A DNA stretch of 64,000 nt from NCBI GenBank assembly GCA_036346255.1, contig CM070618.1:62321655-62385654 (forward strand), written 5' to 3'. Numbering within the stretch: position 1 is the stretch's first letter; each line of letters starts with the position of its first letter. The notes under the pieces were generated by a model. That model ran no database searches. It saw only the letters and a program-made list of their open reading frames with translations, and had not been told where the DNA came from. The DNA is from Ampelocalamus luodianensis (Eukaryota > Streptophyta > Magnoliopsida > Poales > Poaceae). The position numbers and the translations under genes are program-made. Below are positions 30,396-44,000 of the stretch, in pieces.

Positions 30396-33300
30396 TGTCA
30401 CAGCCCCAACTAATTAAATTGGATTAATATGTATTTCACTAACATGCATTATCAAATTCAAAACATTTCCATAATATATTGTACTTGGAAAATCTAATTT
30501 GGGGTGAACATACACATCAAAATTCACATTTCAATTCGAATCAGTGACCAAAAGTTGTGATCATCATCTGAAACCAATTTAATCAAATACTATATTAGTT
30601 TTCATGAATAAATATATTTTTTCCAAAATTTTTGGAACTAGTTTGAACCTAATTAAAATTCAAACAACATTCATAGACATACAACATGTTTGAATTTAAA
30701 TGTCACAAATTTTTAACATGAACAGTGGTGTTAAATATTTTTTTATGGGAACTATATCTTCCCAGGAACCCCCATGATTTATTTCAGGAATTTAGGAATT
30801 TTATTTCAAATTTTTAAGCCCTGGTCAAAGTAGGAAGAACAAATTGAAAATTCAATCAAACCCTTAACCCAAACCGATCACACTATTCATCAGTGCGAGT
30901 CGACTCGGCGATCCGGCTCAGCCCAACCTCCTAAACGCACCATCACATGCAGTCGTCGGATCAAGATTCAACGGTGTAGATCTCGTCATCCTTTTGACCC
31001 GTCCGAAATCCCCGCTGATCTCGTCCGTCCGTTCGCCATCCAACGGTCCCGAAGTAATCACTGCGTCGCACCAGACCCCGACCAAGGTGCCGCGCCACTT
31101 GACTGCACCGCACCAACTCGCCTCCACCCCTTTCGTCTGTGCCACTGACCGCCCGACCCCACCGGTCAGGGCTTTCTTCCACCTCGGGCGGGCGCGAGCA
31201 GAGCTCGAGCGCCACGCGCCCGGCTCGCTCTGAGCGCCTCCGTCAACGACGTTGTCACAACCGCCCACGATAGCCACTCTTAGAGCTTCATTTTCTCACG
31301 CCGTTTCACTCTCCGTCCTCACCCGAGAATATTAGCCGCTCCCGCTCCTCCTTTTGCCTCACTTCTCCTCGCACCCGAGAGGAGAAGGACGCTTGTGCAT
31401 GCTCCATTCTCGGGTAAGCTCAAAGCCATGACGTCCCCTAGTCTTGCTATTGCATGCTGCATCCATTTTCGCTCACTTGAGCTCTTGTCGTTGCTTGTAG
31501 ATCCCAGGACACCGGCGTGTCCTCACAAGCTCTAGAGCGTGCACCGCGAGGACATCACCGTGCCCTTCGCCTCCCCCGAAGGTATTATCATCGCTTAAGG
31601 GCGTCACCATGAATGCTTTATCCTACTAAGGTTTTCCCCTCGGTCGATTTGGCCATCTTTATACAGCAGCTTCTCAATTTGAAGTTTCCCCTTTTTGTCA
31701 GCCAAGAACCCTATTCGTCATCTTTTGCCAACCGGGTGAGCCATTCCCTAATTACTCGCTTTTACACCTTCTTCACTACCCTCACAACCTCTCCCAACTT
31801 TCCGTTGTTGGTTTCATGGCGCAGGTTGACCTCTCCGCGTGAACCGAAGAGCCGCCGCGGCCATTACCGTCGACTACGTCTCTCCAAGCTTCTCCGGTCT
31901 CCTTGTCGCTTTGGTAAGCTTCAATGAACCTCACCATAGCTTATGCGCACGTTTGTTTGCACACCACGAAGCTCAACTTGCACATGCACGTACACCGTGG
32001 GGGCACCGCCGCCCATCTCCGACACGCCGCCGTTCTTGTCCACCTCAGCCGTCGCCGCCACTACCAGGAGATGTGCTAGGCTATTGTGGACCCATCCATG
32101 TCGTTGGCCGGCGCCGCCATGGTTGGGAACGTCGGCGAGGCTCTAGCGAAGCCGGAGCCCTGTTGTCGGACGCGCCGACCAGTCCTGAAGCTGGCGATTA
32201 AGGGCATAATCACGGTGTTTAGTCCTTAAATGCGAATCTTTGTCGGAAATCATTGTTTAAGATGTGTAAATGGTTGTCCCTGAGTCGATGACGAGTGGAC
32301 CCGGGGACTTTAAGTGGTTAGCTCACAAGCTGTGCACCGGTAGACTAGTAAACGTGGCCGGTCCATGTGCTGTGCATAAGCACCGTGCCTTTGACGGGTG
32401 GGGCCCGGATGTCAGTTCGGGTTAAATTGGAAATTCAAATAGAAAAATGACATTATTCTCCGGGTCCCGCTGGTCAGTGACTGTGACTAGCACATGTCTC
32501 GGTAAGAAAAGTAGTAACTGCGTTATAAAATCCGAAAATGATTTATTTGCACACTGTAAAATAGGTATAACTTTGAAAATACATAAGTAATTGATTTTAA
32601 CTCCAAATCACACGAAACCACTTCTGATAATTTTCATATTCAATGAACTTTATATTAAAATTGGTTTCAACTTTGTCTCTGTAACAGAGAGCTTTATTTT
32701 GGAAAATGAGTCATTAATCCTATTATTTGTACAATAAGAAAGGGGCTGATAACTTCAAAAATGCATAAGTAATTATTGGAATCTCCAAAAACAGTGAGAC
32801 CACTTTTGATAATTTTCATTTTCAGTGAACTTAATTCTAAAAATGGTCTCCACATTACCTCTGTCACAGAAACTATATTTGGGAGGATATAATCTTTAAC
32901 TCTATTATTGTTACACTATAAAAGGCTGATAACTTTAAAAATACATAACTAAATCATAAAAACTCCAAAAAGGACAAACTCAACTGTTTTTAACTTATAA
33001 TAATATTGCCTATTTATCTATGTAATCCATGTACTCGCCACTGTTCTACAAAATTTCACTTCATAATTAAATTACATAAATGACGACATATTGAAATCTG
33101 AAATTCAAACCATTATAACTTTCATATACTAAATCAAAATGAAATAATTATTTCACCAAAAATCATTTAAAATCGTGACCTAACTACTGTAGAAAAATCA
33201 TGCATTTTTGAGCATTTTGGTTTTTGAGTTGTTTTCTCGGTATTTATTTGATGTTATAATTATATAGATCCCGAGCATATTGATATCGACACTTACGCTA

Positions 33301-35173
33301 CCGAGAGTGAGCAGCTACTGTACCAGCAAGGCAAGCATCATTTGAACTTTCTTTTGCATCATATTTGATCCCAGTTTTGGTTAAGTTAGTGCAATGATAA
33401 TTGCTTGCATGCTATTTTGATTATGTCGATATTTTTTTTTGTGATGTGTAGTTTAGTTATGTCCTATGCTTGAGGTTAATCTTGAATTATGCCAACTCCT
33501 ATATGCTTAAGATAGGATGTGTGAATTATGGGTTATAGAATTGCTTAGCCATGCAAGTCTAGATACGATGAGTTCGATCGTCGGAATAACCCGCGGTTTT
33601 GGGATAAACATAACTCTCATTTTATGATTTATTCTTCAGATCTTTGTAGCTGTTTTATGAGTTAAATTTTGTCATTTTTAAAATGAGATCTGGTCTGGAC
33701 AAGTGTCGGTTAGTGATGGTGCTTTGTGCACGAGCATTGGGTAAGTGGAAGGACTTGTCGGACAATTAAGGACCGAACTTTGGGTACCTGCTGTTCAAGC
33801 AACACTCGTCTGCCACACGCGGTATATGGGTGCCGTATGGTTAAGTAGGGGGAGGGTTTTATTGTGTTAAGTCCTTGGTGGTGTAAGGGGCATAGCGACC
33901 GTGAAATCCTATGTTCTTTAGGAGCCGATGTAATCCTTTATAGTGTGCAAGGGAGCGTCAATTCTTTTTGTTTTGATTGCATCGGTATTTCCAATATAAC
34001 TTGTGAGCCCCCTAGCAAGTGCTATCAGACGCTTGTACTAGGCAAGAAACCATCTCACAAGGGGGACTTAGCCCAATGGGATCTTCTTGCTGAAAATGAC
34101 TGTATCTTGATTTACCCGGCCGATATACCATAGGAAGTATGCTATATTCGGAGGCATCTGTAGGCTTACGGGCTAATCAAGTCGTGTGGGTAAAGTAGTA
34201 CACCCCTGTAGGGTATAATCTATTCTAATAGCCGTGTCCACGGTTATGGACGACCGCTTGAAATTTGTGGCTGCTTATTGTTAGACTTTTAATTAAAATT
34301 GTGGTTGAACTTGGTATTCGTCATGAATGGGTTGTTCATGTGTTTAGTACATCAAAGTGGGCTGCCACTTTGGTCCTTGTATGATTGAATTGTTTATTAC
34401 TGAAATGCTTTACCATATGCTTTACTTCTACTTCAAATCTGATTTTAAAATGGGCACATGAAAAACTAGTATGTGTAGGATGTTAATTGTTGCGTCTCTT
34501 TCGTAAAACTAAACCAATATGAGCCATCCTTTGAATGACCCTTATGCATAACTATTTTTATTTGTGTAAGACTTGCAGTACACTTGTACTCGGCCGGATG
34601 TTTGCTTGGCCTTTTCGGTGAGGAAGATTATGAGTATGACGATCTCGCTAGTGTTGACTTGGGTGACACTAATGAGTAGTGTGCTATCATTTAATCCCCA
34701 GTCGGTTGCCGATGGGTGATGGGCATACCACTGCTGGTCTTTTGCTTTATATATTTACTTCCTCTGCTACTTGGTACTTTACTTTGAATTTGGCGGTCGG
34801 CCGTATGTAATAAGTCAGAGACCATAACTATTATGCGTATGTCTTTTAATCTCTTGTTGTATGCGTTGTATGGATGTAATCAACGTTGGATGAGAGTATG
34901 AGTATATTGGTCGTTGATCTTGGGAGCCAATATAAGTCATACTCGTTGTTGATGAATTCCCATTTAACTCACTAAGTGTAGTGCTTGGATCGAAGAGAAT
35001 CGACAATCATGTAGCGCTCGCAAAGGAGCAAGCGTATGATCGTTGAGGCTCTAGGATTCGCTAAGCCTCTCACTTGGATCGAGTTAAATTGAATTCATTT
35101 ACCGAGACCGTGATTATGCCCTAAGACCTTGTCTAATCTCGGTCTTATGGAGATAATTACCGGGGTCCCCACA
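30396..35173 (+). repeat. 5' LTR of the Gypsy element
   Basis: The 4,778-bp LTR opens TGTCACAGCCCC and closes TCCCCACA. It includes a degenerate tandem repeat with a period of about 181 bp starting at 32567, 32749 and 32929, each copy beginning ATAACTT. The CTC-rich segment at 31613-32201 holds open frames that recur identically in the other LTR; they have no known domain. Small indels relative to the 3' LTR cluster at 30890-31090, 33560-34250 and 34600-35150. Confidence 0.96.
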
Positions 35174-35177
35174 GCGT

Positions 35178-35190
35178 TGGTATCAGAGCC
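35178..35190 (+). other. Primer-binding site, tRNA-Met type
   Basis: TGGTATCAGAGCC begins four bases after the 5' LTR. It is complementary to the 3' end of initiator tRNA-Met, the usual primer of plant Gypsy elements. Confidence 0.9.
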
Positions 35191-35389
35191 ATACTGACTG
35201 TAGGTTAGAGGTAGCACTGGCGTTAGAGTTAGTAAGCCTTCTGGAGTCAAAATATTTTGAAATTATCAAATTACTTTTAGAAAGTTTAAGTTAAGAATAT
35301 CTTTTATTCCTTATCCATCTTAGTATCTTTTCTCACCTTATTCCTGTTTTGGTTTATGAAACTAACTTACCTTGCCTTCTTGCCTTTAG

Positions 35390-36100
35390 ATGAACCCTCA
35401 GTACCTTGTCCGGGAAACTCAAGCTGAAGGAGTGGATGGATACCCGGCGTTGCTGCGAGACATGATGTGGAGGGTGAACTTCACATATCAGCCCACTTAT
35501 TCCATCTACCGCCGTGATCGAGGACCAGGAATTGAGGAGTTTATGGCAGTGATAGATATCGTTGCTAGGCAGGTCACGGGGAGCATACCTTACCGCTTCC
35601 AGGCGCATGGCACTTCTGAGGCCATGGCGTTATAAGAAGTGGCTTTGGTGGCCATGAGTCGTCTTCGCTACGACCTGACAGAGTTAGCCCAGCCCCCATA
35701 TGATCACTTTCCGATGCGCGCACGCGCTAGGGATGTGAACTCGTTTGCTAGAATTCAGTTCGGTGAAGACCCTCAGGTCCGACAACTGGCAAGACTGGTG
35801 CACATCATGGATCAGATGCACCGTTGCACTATACATGAGTTGTGGGAGACGCGACGGCGTCTCATTGAAACTCAGGAGCACTTAAGGCTCATGCATGACA
35901 TGAGGCTTATTCATCCCAGTGTGCTATATGGCACTAATATGATCTCCCCTTATCTTTCTGCGCCAGCAGATTGCCGCCTTCCCATGGTAGAAGGTCATAT
36001 TAACGCCATAGGATCACCCTTGCGTCTTCCTAATCTAGGGGACCACGATGATCTTTGGATCCACGGGCACATCTTCGGGCGAATTTCCGGTGAACTTTGA
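35390..36100 (+). pseudogene. Upstream ORF of the Gypsy element, unknown function
   Basis: ATG 35390 follows an acceptor-like TGCCTTTAG and opens a 236-codon reading frame interrupted once by TAA at 35633-35635. It includes MNPQYLVRETQAEGVDG and, after the stop, MSRLRYDLTELAQPPYDHF. It matches no gag or pol domain that I recognise. It sits between the primer site and gag, where some large grass Gypsy elements carry an extra reading frame. No function can be proposed. Confidence 0.55.
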
Positions 36101-36400
36101 CCGAATAATATCTAGGTCATTAGGGCGAGGAGCTCTATGTTTGAGCTTGTATCCTTAGGTTTATGTAATAGGGTAGTAGATGTCGAACTGTTATGTTTTA
36201 TTTGCAAACACTCCTATTTCTGTTGTAATCTTAAGCCTGCGGGCGCTTATGTACGGAGCGTATCGATTTAGTTTTATGATGATTAATGTTTGGTGTTCCA
36301 TTTGATGTTACACTTTTCATACCTTTTTATATCGATTGTGCATGTATAGCCAAGTAATGGCTTTTATCTCATTTACTAACCATCCTTGCCTAATACAGGA

Positions 36401-37473
36401 TGACAGGACCCACTACGCGATCAGGAGCCCTGCGCGGCAGAGGCTCCCCATCTAGGGCACCCTGTCTAGCACCCTTGAGCGATTTCTACGATCGGGGCGG
36501 TCATCCCAAGAAGAGCCCGAGCATGGCGAGCCCTCTCAGCCGCCGTCCCAGCAGGGCGGACCGCCTGAGGAGGTGCTCCCTCCGCCGCCATCCATGGTCG
36601 AGTTTATGATGATGATTGAGCGCAACCGGATGGATCAGACCCGGATGCTTGAGGCAATCGTACGTAACACCGCCCCAGCTCCCGTTCCGGTCGGAGGAGC
36701 TGCCCCGCACCGAGCGTCCGGAGGTCTCGCGAGTTTCACGAACCAACCCTCGACATTTGCGGCGGCAAGGACCCGATGGAGGCGGAGGACCGGCCGCACA
36801 ACATAGAGAAGAAGTCGAACATTGCGCGGTGTATCGGAGTTGAGAGAGTCTTGTTTGCGGCTATTAGTTGGCGGTGCGGCGGCGCGTGGTGGGATAGTTA
36901 TTCGCCATGCAGCCCCGCCACGCCCGACTTGGGACAAATTCAGGGCGCGTTAGAGAGGCCCATATATGGGAGGGAGTGCCGCTTATCAAGCGGCGGCAGC
37001 CCTGCCTTGAGGCGAGGGCGGAGGGCGATCGCGAGTACCGCATGATTTCAACTACTTGGCGGTATGCTCGGACGGCGTCTGAGACAGGCGCTGTCGCGAA
37101 CAGTTCTTCCATGGATCGTCGGAGGAGTTGCGGCTTGTTTTAGCCGCACATGATTTCGAGGAGTTTCGGCATCCGGTCAACAAGGCGATAGTGGTGGAGC
37201 ATGAGAGCATCACGGTGGATGAGTCGAGAAGAGGAGGAATGCTTTACGAGGCGGCGCTGGCGGTAGCGATTTTCGGCCGCGCCAGACTACCTCGGGCACC
37301 TCGTGCCTAGCTTCACCCCATCGAGGTCTCTGTGGCACCTCCACGACCTTCTCCACCGGCGCTCAGCGGACAATGGCGGGCGAGAGACCACAGATCGGGG
37401 CATACAAGCCCGGCGTTATTTGTTTTCACTGTGGCCGTCAGGGCCACTATGCTTCGCAGTGCCTCGCCAAGTA
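36401..37473 (+). pseudogene. Gag of the Gypsy element, frame-broken
   Basis: ATG 36401 (MTGPTTRSGALRGRGSPS) begins the polyprotein. The recognisable pieces are dispersed over three frames: MVEFMMMIERNRMDQTRMLE near 36594, EAEDRPHNIEKKSNIARC near 36780, and RVLFAA...WWDSY near 36850-36900. A CCHC zinc knuckle at 37421-37462 has the spacing CX2CX4HX4C (CFHCGRQGHYASQC). A TAG follows three codons later (37472-37474). At least four small indels disrupt the frame. Confidence 0.8.
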
Positions 37474-37480
37474 GCGAGGG

Positions 37481-40400
37481 ATGCCCCGGACGTACTCTGC
37501 TCCAGCGCCACCAGCCCCAGCTCCAGCGAGGCCACCGCCACCACCACAGAGAGCAGCACCTACTCCACCCCAGCATGCACGTGGTCGCGTCAACCACGTC
37601 TCAGCAGAGGAGGCGACCGACGCACCTGACGTCGTGCTAGGTACACTAGTTAATTCATGTCCTGCATCAGTTTTATTTGATTATGGAGCATCTCATTCAT
37701 TTATTAAAAACGAGTATGCTGAAATTAACCAATTCAAGATACATACACTACACCCACCTTATCATATTCAGTCCCTAGGGTCGGTTTTCTACGCCGATCA
37801 AGTCTGCAGGGACGTAAAAATTGAAATACAAAATGTTAACTTTTCGGCAAACTTAATAGTGATAAGTTCAGTGGGCATCGATGTTATCTTAGGGATGGAT
37901 TGGTTATCTAAGAATCAGGGGAATATTGATTGTGCCCAGCGGTCTATTTCAGTGACTAGCAAGGACGGCATCCAGGTCGTCTTTGCACCTTTAGTGGGTA
38001 GTTCTCACCTATATGCTTTAGAGGCGAGTACCTCTCTCGAGCTAGAGGAGGTACCAATAGTGAGTGAGTATCTGATGTGTTCCTCTGAAGAACTTCGGGC
38101 ATGCCCCGACCGAGAGGTAGAGTTTGTCATTGAGCTTGCACCGTGCAGTGCCCATCTCAAAAGGTCAGACGGATGCCGCCCAATGAGCTAGCAGAATGAA
38201 AGAACAACAGGAGTTACAAGACAAGGGTTTCATCAGCCTAGCTCCTCGCCTTGGGGATGCCCGCTCTCTTTGTCAAGAAGAAAGACAAGAGTCTACAGAT
38301 GTGTGTTGACTACTGTCCGTTGAATGAGGTCACCATCAAGAACAAGTATCCGCTTCCGCGGATCGATGACCTATTTGACCAGCTTAGTGGAGCTCAGGTG
38401 TTCTCCAAAATTGACTTGAGGTTAGGCTACCATCAGATTAAAGTTAGAACCGAGGACATTCCGAAGACCGCCTTCTCTACTCGTTACAGTTTGTACGAGT
38501 ACATAGTCATGTCCTTTGGTTTGACCAATGCCCCAGCCTATTTCATGAACCTCATGAATTCGGTGTTCATGGAATACTTGGATCAGTTTGTAGTGGTTTT
38601 CATCGACGATATCCTTATCTACTCTAAGTCTGATCTTGAGCACGAGCAACATCTGAGACTTGTGTTAGAAAAGCTTCGCCACCATCACCGTATGCCAAAT
38701 TCAAAGAAATGTGAGTTTTGGCTCAGAGGTTAGTTTCTTGGGTCATATCCTATCTAAAGGCGGTATCGCTGTTGATCCTAGTAAGGTACGAGATGTCCTT
38801 GAGTGGAAGCAACCCAAGAGCGTCACTGACATTCGCAGTTTTCTTGGACTTGCGGGATACTACCGTAGGTTCATCAAGAATTTCTCAAAATTGCAAAGCC
38901 TCGACCCAACTTCTAAAGAAAGAAAAGAAATTTGAGTGGACAGCAGAATCGCGAGCAAAGCTTCCAAACCACGAAAGAATGCCCGTGAGCTCCCATGCTT
39001 GTTCGCGGACATTCACAAGAGCTTTGATATCTCTCGTGATGCATCTCGCCACGGGCTTGGTTGTGTGCTTATGCAAGACAGTAGAGTGGTGGCCTACGAT
39101 CGAGGCAATTGAGGCCCCATGAGACCAATTATCCCACACACGACCTAGAGCTCGTAGGCGTAGTTCATGCCTTGAAGATTTGGCGACATTACCTCATCGG
39201 TGTCGTTGCGAGATCTACACCACCATAAGAGCCTTAAATATATTTTCACCCAAGCCGACTGAACTTGAGACAAAGAAGATGGCTTGAGTTGATTAAAGAT
39301 TATGATATGGGACTCCATTATCATCCGGGGAAGGCTAATGTCGTGGCGACGCATTGAGCGAAAAATCTCAATGCAACTGTTTGTCAGTAACTCCTTTTCT
39401 GCGGGTTTATGTGCCGCATTGCAAAGCCTACACCGGAGATAGTTGAAGAAGGTTAACAGCAGCCCTCGGTGTGACTTGCACACTTGAGGACCAGATTAAG
39501 AAGCCAGAAAATTGATTGAAGTGGCTCAATTTTTAGAACTAATGAAACAAGGCAAGGCAAAATGTTTTAAGCAAGATGCACAAGGTACCCTATGGTTTGG
39601 AAACCGCATGGTGGTACCATTTGATCGCCACTTGAGAGAGTTGATTCTCAAGGAGGCTCATAACTCAAAATTCTCTATCCACCCCGGGAGTACGAAAATG
39701 TATCAAGATTTGAAGAAGAAACTGTGGTGGAGCCGAATGAAGCAACACGTTGCGCAGTATGTGGCCGAGTGTGATCTATGTCAAAGAGTTAAGGCTGAGC
39801 ATCTGAAGCCAGCTGGTACTCTAGATCCCCTGCCCATTCCCTAGTGGAAATGGGAAGAAGTTGGCATGGATTTTATCACCGGCCTTGCTAGAACAAAAAC
39901 TGGGTTTGATTCTATATGGGTAATTGTAGACCGTTTGACGAAGGTTGCTCACTTCATTCCTGTCGAGACCACCTACCGTGGGGACAAGTTAGCGGAGCTT
40001 TACATTGCAAGAATTGTTTGTCTCCACGGTGTTCCAAAGGTGATAGTTTCCGATAGAGGCCCTCAATTCACATCCTATTTCTGGGGATGCTTACATAAAG
40101 CGATGGGGACCAGTCTATCTTTCAGCTCCGCCTACCACCCGCAAACAGATGGACAAGCTGAAAGAGTGAATCAGATTTTAGAAGACCTTCTCCGAGCTTG
40201 TGTGCTGTCCTATAGCAAAAACTGGGAGAAGTGTTTGCCATTTGCGGAGTTTTCCTACAACAATAGTTTCAATCAAGCATTCAAATGTCGCCTTGAAGCA
40301 TTGTATGGGAGAGCTTGTAGAACACCTTTGAACTGGTCCGAAGCCGGGGAGAGGCCATTCTATGGCCCAACCTTGGTGGAAGATGCTGAAGAACAAGTTC

Positions 40401-40907
40401 GTGTCATTCGCGAACGGCTTAGGACGGCTCAATCACGTCCGGAAGTCGTATGCCGACCGTCGTCGTCGCGAGTTGAGTTTCGAAGTGGACGATCATGTAT
40501 ATCTTAAAGTCTCTCCTATGAAAGGAGTACGTCGCTTCCAAATCAAAGGTAAATTAGCACCTCGCTATATTGGACCTTTCCGTATTCTAGCTAAGTTGGG
40601 ATCGGTGGCATACCAGTTGGAGTTGCCACCATCACTTTCAGACGTACATGACGTCTTCCATGTCTCACAACTCAAGAAATGTCTTCGAGTCCCAACGGAA
40701 GCAACCAAGTTGGACAAACTCGACTTGCAACCCGATCTATCTTATCGAGAGAGCCCGATTCGTATCCTCGAAGAAACCGAGCGCAAGACGAGGAATCGTG
40801 ACATCAAGTTCGTCAAGGTCCAATGGAGCAACCACACGGAAGATGAAGCAACTTGGGAACGTGAAGACCGAATGCGAGCGGCATATCCAGACCTCTTCTC
40901 TACATGA
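37481..40907 (+). pseudogene. Pol polyprotein of the Gypsy element, broken
   Basis: Domains run in the usual order. The aspartic protease at about 37590-37950 has FDYGASHSF, so the catalytic DSG reads DYG (37679-37687). The RT at 38251-38940 has KKKDKSLQMCVDYCPLN and a FIDDIL catalytic motif near 38599. A frame shift follows near 38725. RNase H at 38940-39400 is heavily indel-damaged (ISRDASRHGLGCVLMQD still visible). The integrase has its HHCC finger (39600-39800), a TAG at 39842-39844, and a core with all three acidic residues (GMDFITG, SDRGPQF, GQAERVNQ). Near 40410 the frame shifts into a C-terminal region with YIGPFRIL and a chromodomain-like VKVQWSNHTEDEATWE, ending at 40905-40907. That C-terminus places it with chromoviruses of the Tekay/Del type. 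Confidence 0.92.
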
Positions 40908-41081
40908 AGTGCCTTCGTATCAAGAAAGGAAAGGTAAAACATATCAATGTAAAAATTCATTCTTATAGTATACTTATAGCATGTCAACACTATCTTTGAA
41001 GGAAATCAAGACAACATAAATTAACTTCTAATGAAAACTTTCTAATTCTTCTCCACCCAGATCTCGGGTCGAGATCTTTTG

Positions 41082-41094
41082 TAAGGGGGGGAGG
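41082..41094 (+). other. Polypurine tract
   Basis: AAGGGGGGGAGG lies two bases before the 3' LTR, the normal position for the plus-strand primer of LTR retrotransposons. Confidence 0.88.
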
Positions 41095-41096
41095 TT

Positions 41097-44000
41097 TGTC
41101 ACAGCCCCAACTAATTAAATTGGATTAATATGTATTTCACTAACATGCATTATCAAATTCAAAACATTTCCATAATATATTGTACTTGGAAAATCTAATT
41201 TGGGGTGAACATACACATCAAAATTCACATTTCAATTCGAATCAGTGATGAAAAGTTGTGATCATCATCTGAAACCAATTTAATCAAATACTATATTAGT
41301 TTTCATGAATAAATATATTTTTTCCAAAATTTTTGGAACTAGTTTGAACCTAATTAAAATTCAAACAACATTCATAGACATACAACATGTTTGAATTTAA
41401 ATATCACAAATTTTTAACATGAACAGTGGTGTTAAATATTTTTATGGGAACTATATCTTCCCAGGAACCCCCATGATTTATTTCATGAATTTAGGAATTT
41501 TATTTCTAATTTTTAAGCCCTGGTCAAAGTAGGAAGAACAAATTGAAAATTCAGTCAAACCCTTAACCCAAACCGACTGTTACTATTCATCAGGCGCGAG
41601 TCGGACTCGGCGATCCGGCTCAGCCCAACCTCCTAAACGCACCATCACATGCAGTCGTCGGATCAAGATTCAACGGTGCAGATCTCGTCATCCTTTTGAC
41701 TCGTCCGAAATCCCCGCTGATCTCGTCCGTCCGTTCGCCATCCAACGGTCCCGGTAATCATCTGCGTCGCACTGCACCCGACCAGTGCCGCGCCACTTGA
41801 CTGCACCGCACCAACTCGCCTCCACCCCTTTCGTCTGTGCCACTGACCGCCCGACCCCACCGGTCAGGGCTTTCTTCCACCTCGGGCGGGCGCGAGCAGA
41901 GCTCGAGCGCCACGCGCCCGGCTCGCTCTGAGCGCCTCCGTCAACGACGTTGTCACAACCGCCCACGACAGCCACTCTTAGAGCTTTATTTTCTCACGCC
42001 GTTTCACTCTCCGTCCTCGCCCGAGAATATTAGCCGCTCCTGCTCCTCCTTTTGCCTCACTTCTCCTCGCACCCGAGAGGAGAAGGACGCTTGTGCATGC
42101 TCCATTCTCGGGTAAGCTCAAAGCCATGACGTCCCCTAGTCTTGCTATTGCATGCCGCATCCATTTTCGCTCACTTGAGCTCTTGTCGTTGCTTGTAGAT
42201 CCCAGGACACCGGCGTGTCCTCACAAGCTCTAGAGCGTGCACCGCGAGGACATCACCGTGCCCTTCGCCTCCCCCGAAGGTATTATCATCGCTTAAGGGC
42301 GTCACCATGAATGCTTTATCCTACTAAGGTTTTCCCCTCGGTCGATTTGGCCATCTTTATACAGCAACTTCTCAATTTGAAGTTTCCCCTTTTTGTCAGC
42401 CAAGAACCCTATTCGTCATCTTTTGCCAACCGGGTGAGCCATTCCCTAATTACTCGCTTTTACACCTTCTTCACTACCCTCAAAACCTCTCCCAACTTTC
42501 CGTTGTTGGTCTCATGGCGCAGGTTGACCTCTCCGCGTGAACCGAAGAGCCGCCGCGGCCATTACCGTCGACTACGTCTCTCCAAGCTTCTCCGGTCTCC
42601 TTGTCGCTTTGGTAAGCTTCAATGACCCTCACCATAGCTTATGCGCACATTTGTTTGCACACCACGAAGCTCAACTTGCACATGCACGTACACCGTGGGG
42701 GCACCGCCGCCCATCTCCGACACGCCGCCGTTCTTGTCCACCTCAGCCGTCGCCGCCACTACCAGGAGATGTGCTAGGCTATTGTGGACCCATCCATGTC
42801 GTTGGCCGGCGCCGCCATGGTTGGGAACTTCGGCGAGGCTCTAGCGAAGCCGGAGCCCTGTTGTCGGACGCGCCGACCAGTCCTGAAGCTGGCGATTAAG
42901 GGCATAATCACGGTGTTTAGTCCTTAAATGCGAATCTTTGTCGGAAATCATTGTTTAAGATGCTTAAATGGTTGTCCCTGAGTCGATGACGAGTGGACCC
43001 GGGGACTTTAAGTGGTTAGCTCACAAGTTGTGCACCGGTAGACTAGTAAACGTGGCCGGTCCATGTGCTGTGCATAAGCACCGTGCCTTTGACGGGTGGG
43101 GCCCGGATGTCAGTTCGGGTTAAATTGGAAATTCAAATAGAAAAATGACATTATTCTCCGGGTCCCGCTGGTCAGTGACTGTGACTAGCACATGTCTCGG
43201 TAAGAAAAGTAGTAACTGCGTTATAAAATCCGAAAATGATTTATTTGCACACTGTAAAATAGGTATAACTTTGAAAATACATAAGTAATTGATTTTAACT
43301 CCAAATCACACGAAACCACTTCTGATAATTTTCATATTCAATGAACTTTATATTAAAATTGGTTTCAACTTTGTCTCTGTAACAGAGAGCTTTATTTTGG
43401 AAAATGAGTCATTAATCCTATTATTTTTACAATAAGAAAGGGGCTAATAACTTCAAAAATGCATAAGTAATTATTGGAATCTCCAAAAACAGTGAGACCA
43501 CTTTTGATAATTTTCATTTTCAGTGAACTTAATTCTAAAAATGGTCTCCACATTACCTCTGTCACAGAAACTATATTTGGGAGGATATAATCTTTAACTC
43601 TATTATTGTTACACTATAAAAGGCTGATAACTTTGAAAATACATAACTAAATCATAAAAACTCCAAAAAGGACAAACTCAACTGTTTTTAACTTATAATA
43701 ATATTGCCTATTTATCTATGTAATCCATGTACTCGCCACTGTTCTACAAAATTTCACTTCATAATTAAATTACATAAATGACGACATATTGAAATCTGAA
43801 ATTCAAACCATTATAACTTTCATATACTAAATCAAAATGAAATAATTATTTCACCAAAAATCATTTAAAATCATGACCTAACTACTGTAGAAAAATCATG
43901 CATTTTTGAGCATTTTGGTTTTTGAGTTGTTTTCTCGGTATTTATTTGATGTTATAATTATATAGATCCCGAGCATATTGATATCGACACTTACGCTACC

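Noticed and set aside
31613..32201. Open frames at 31613-31927 and 31839-32201 as possible host genes
   Set aside because: They recur nearly unchanged at 42311-42899, that is, at the same place in both LTRs, so they belong to the retrotransposon LTR and show no protein family.
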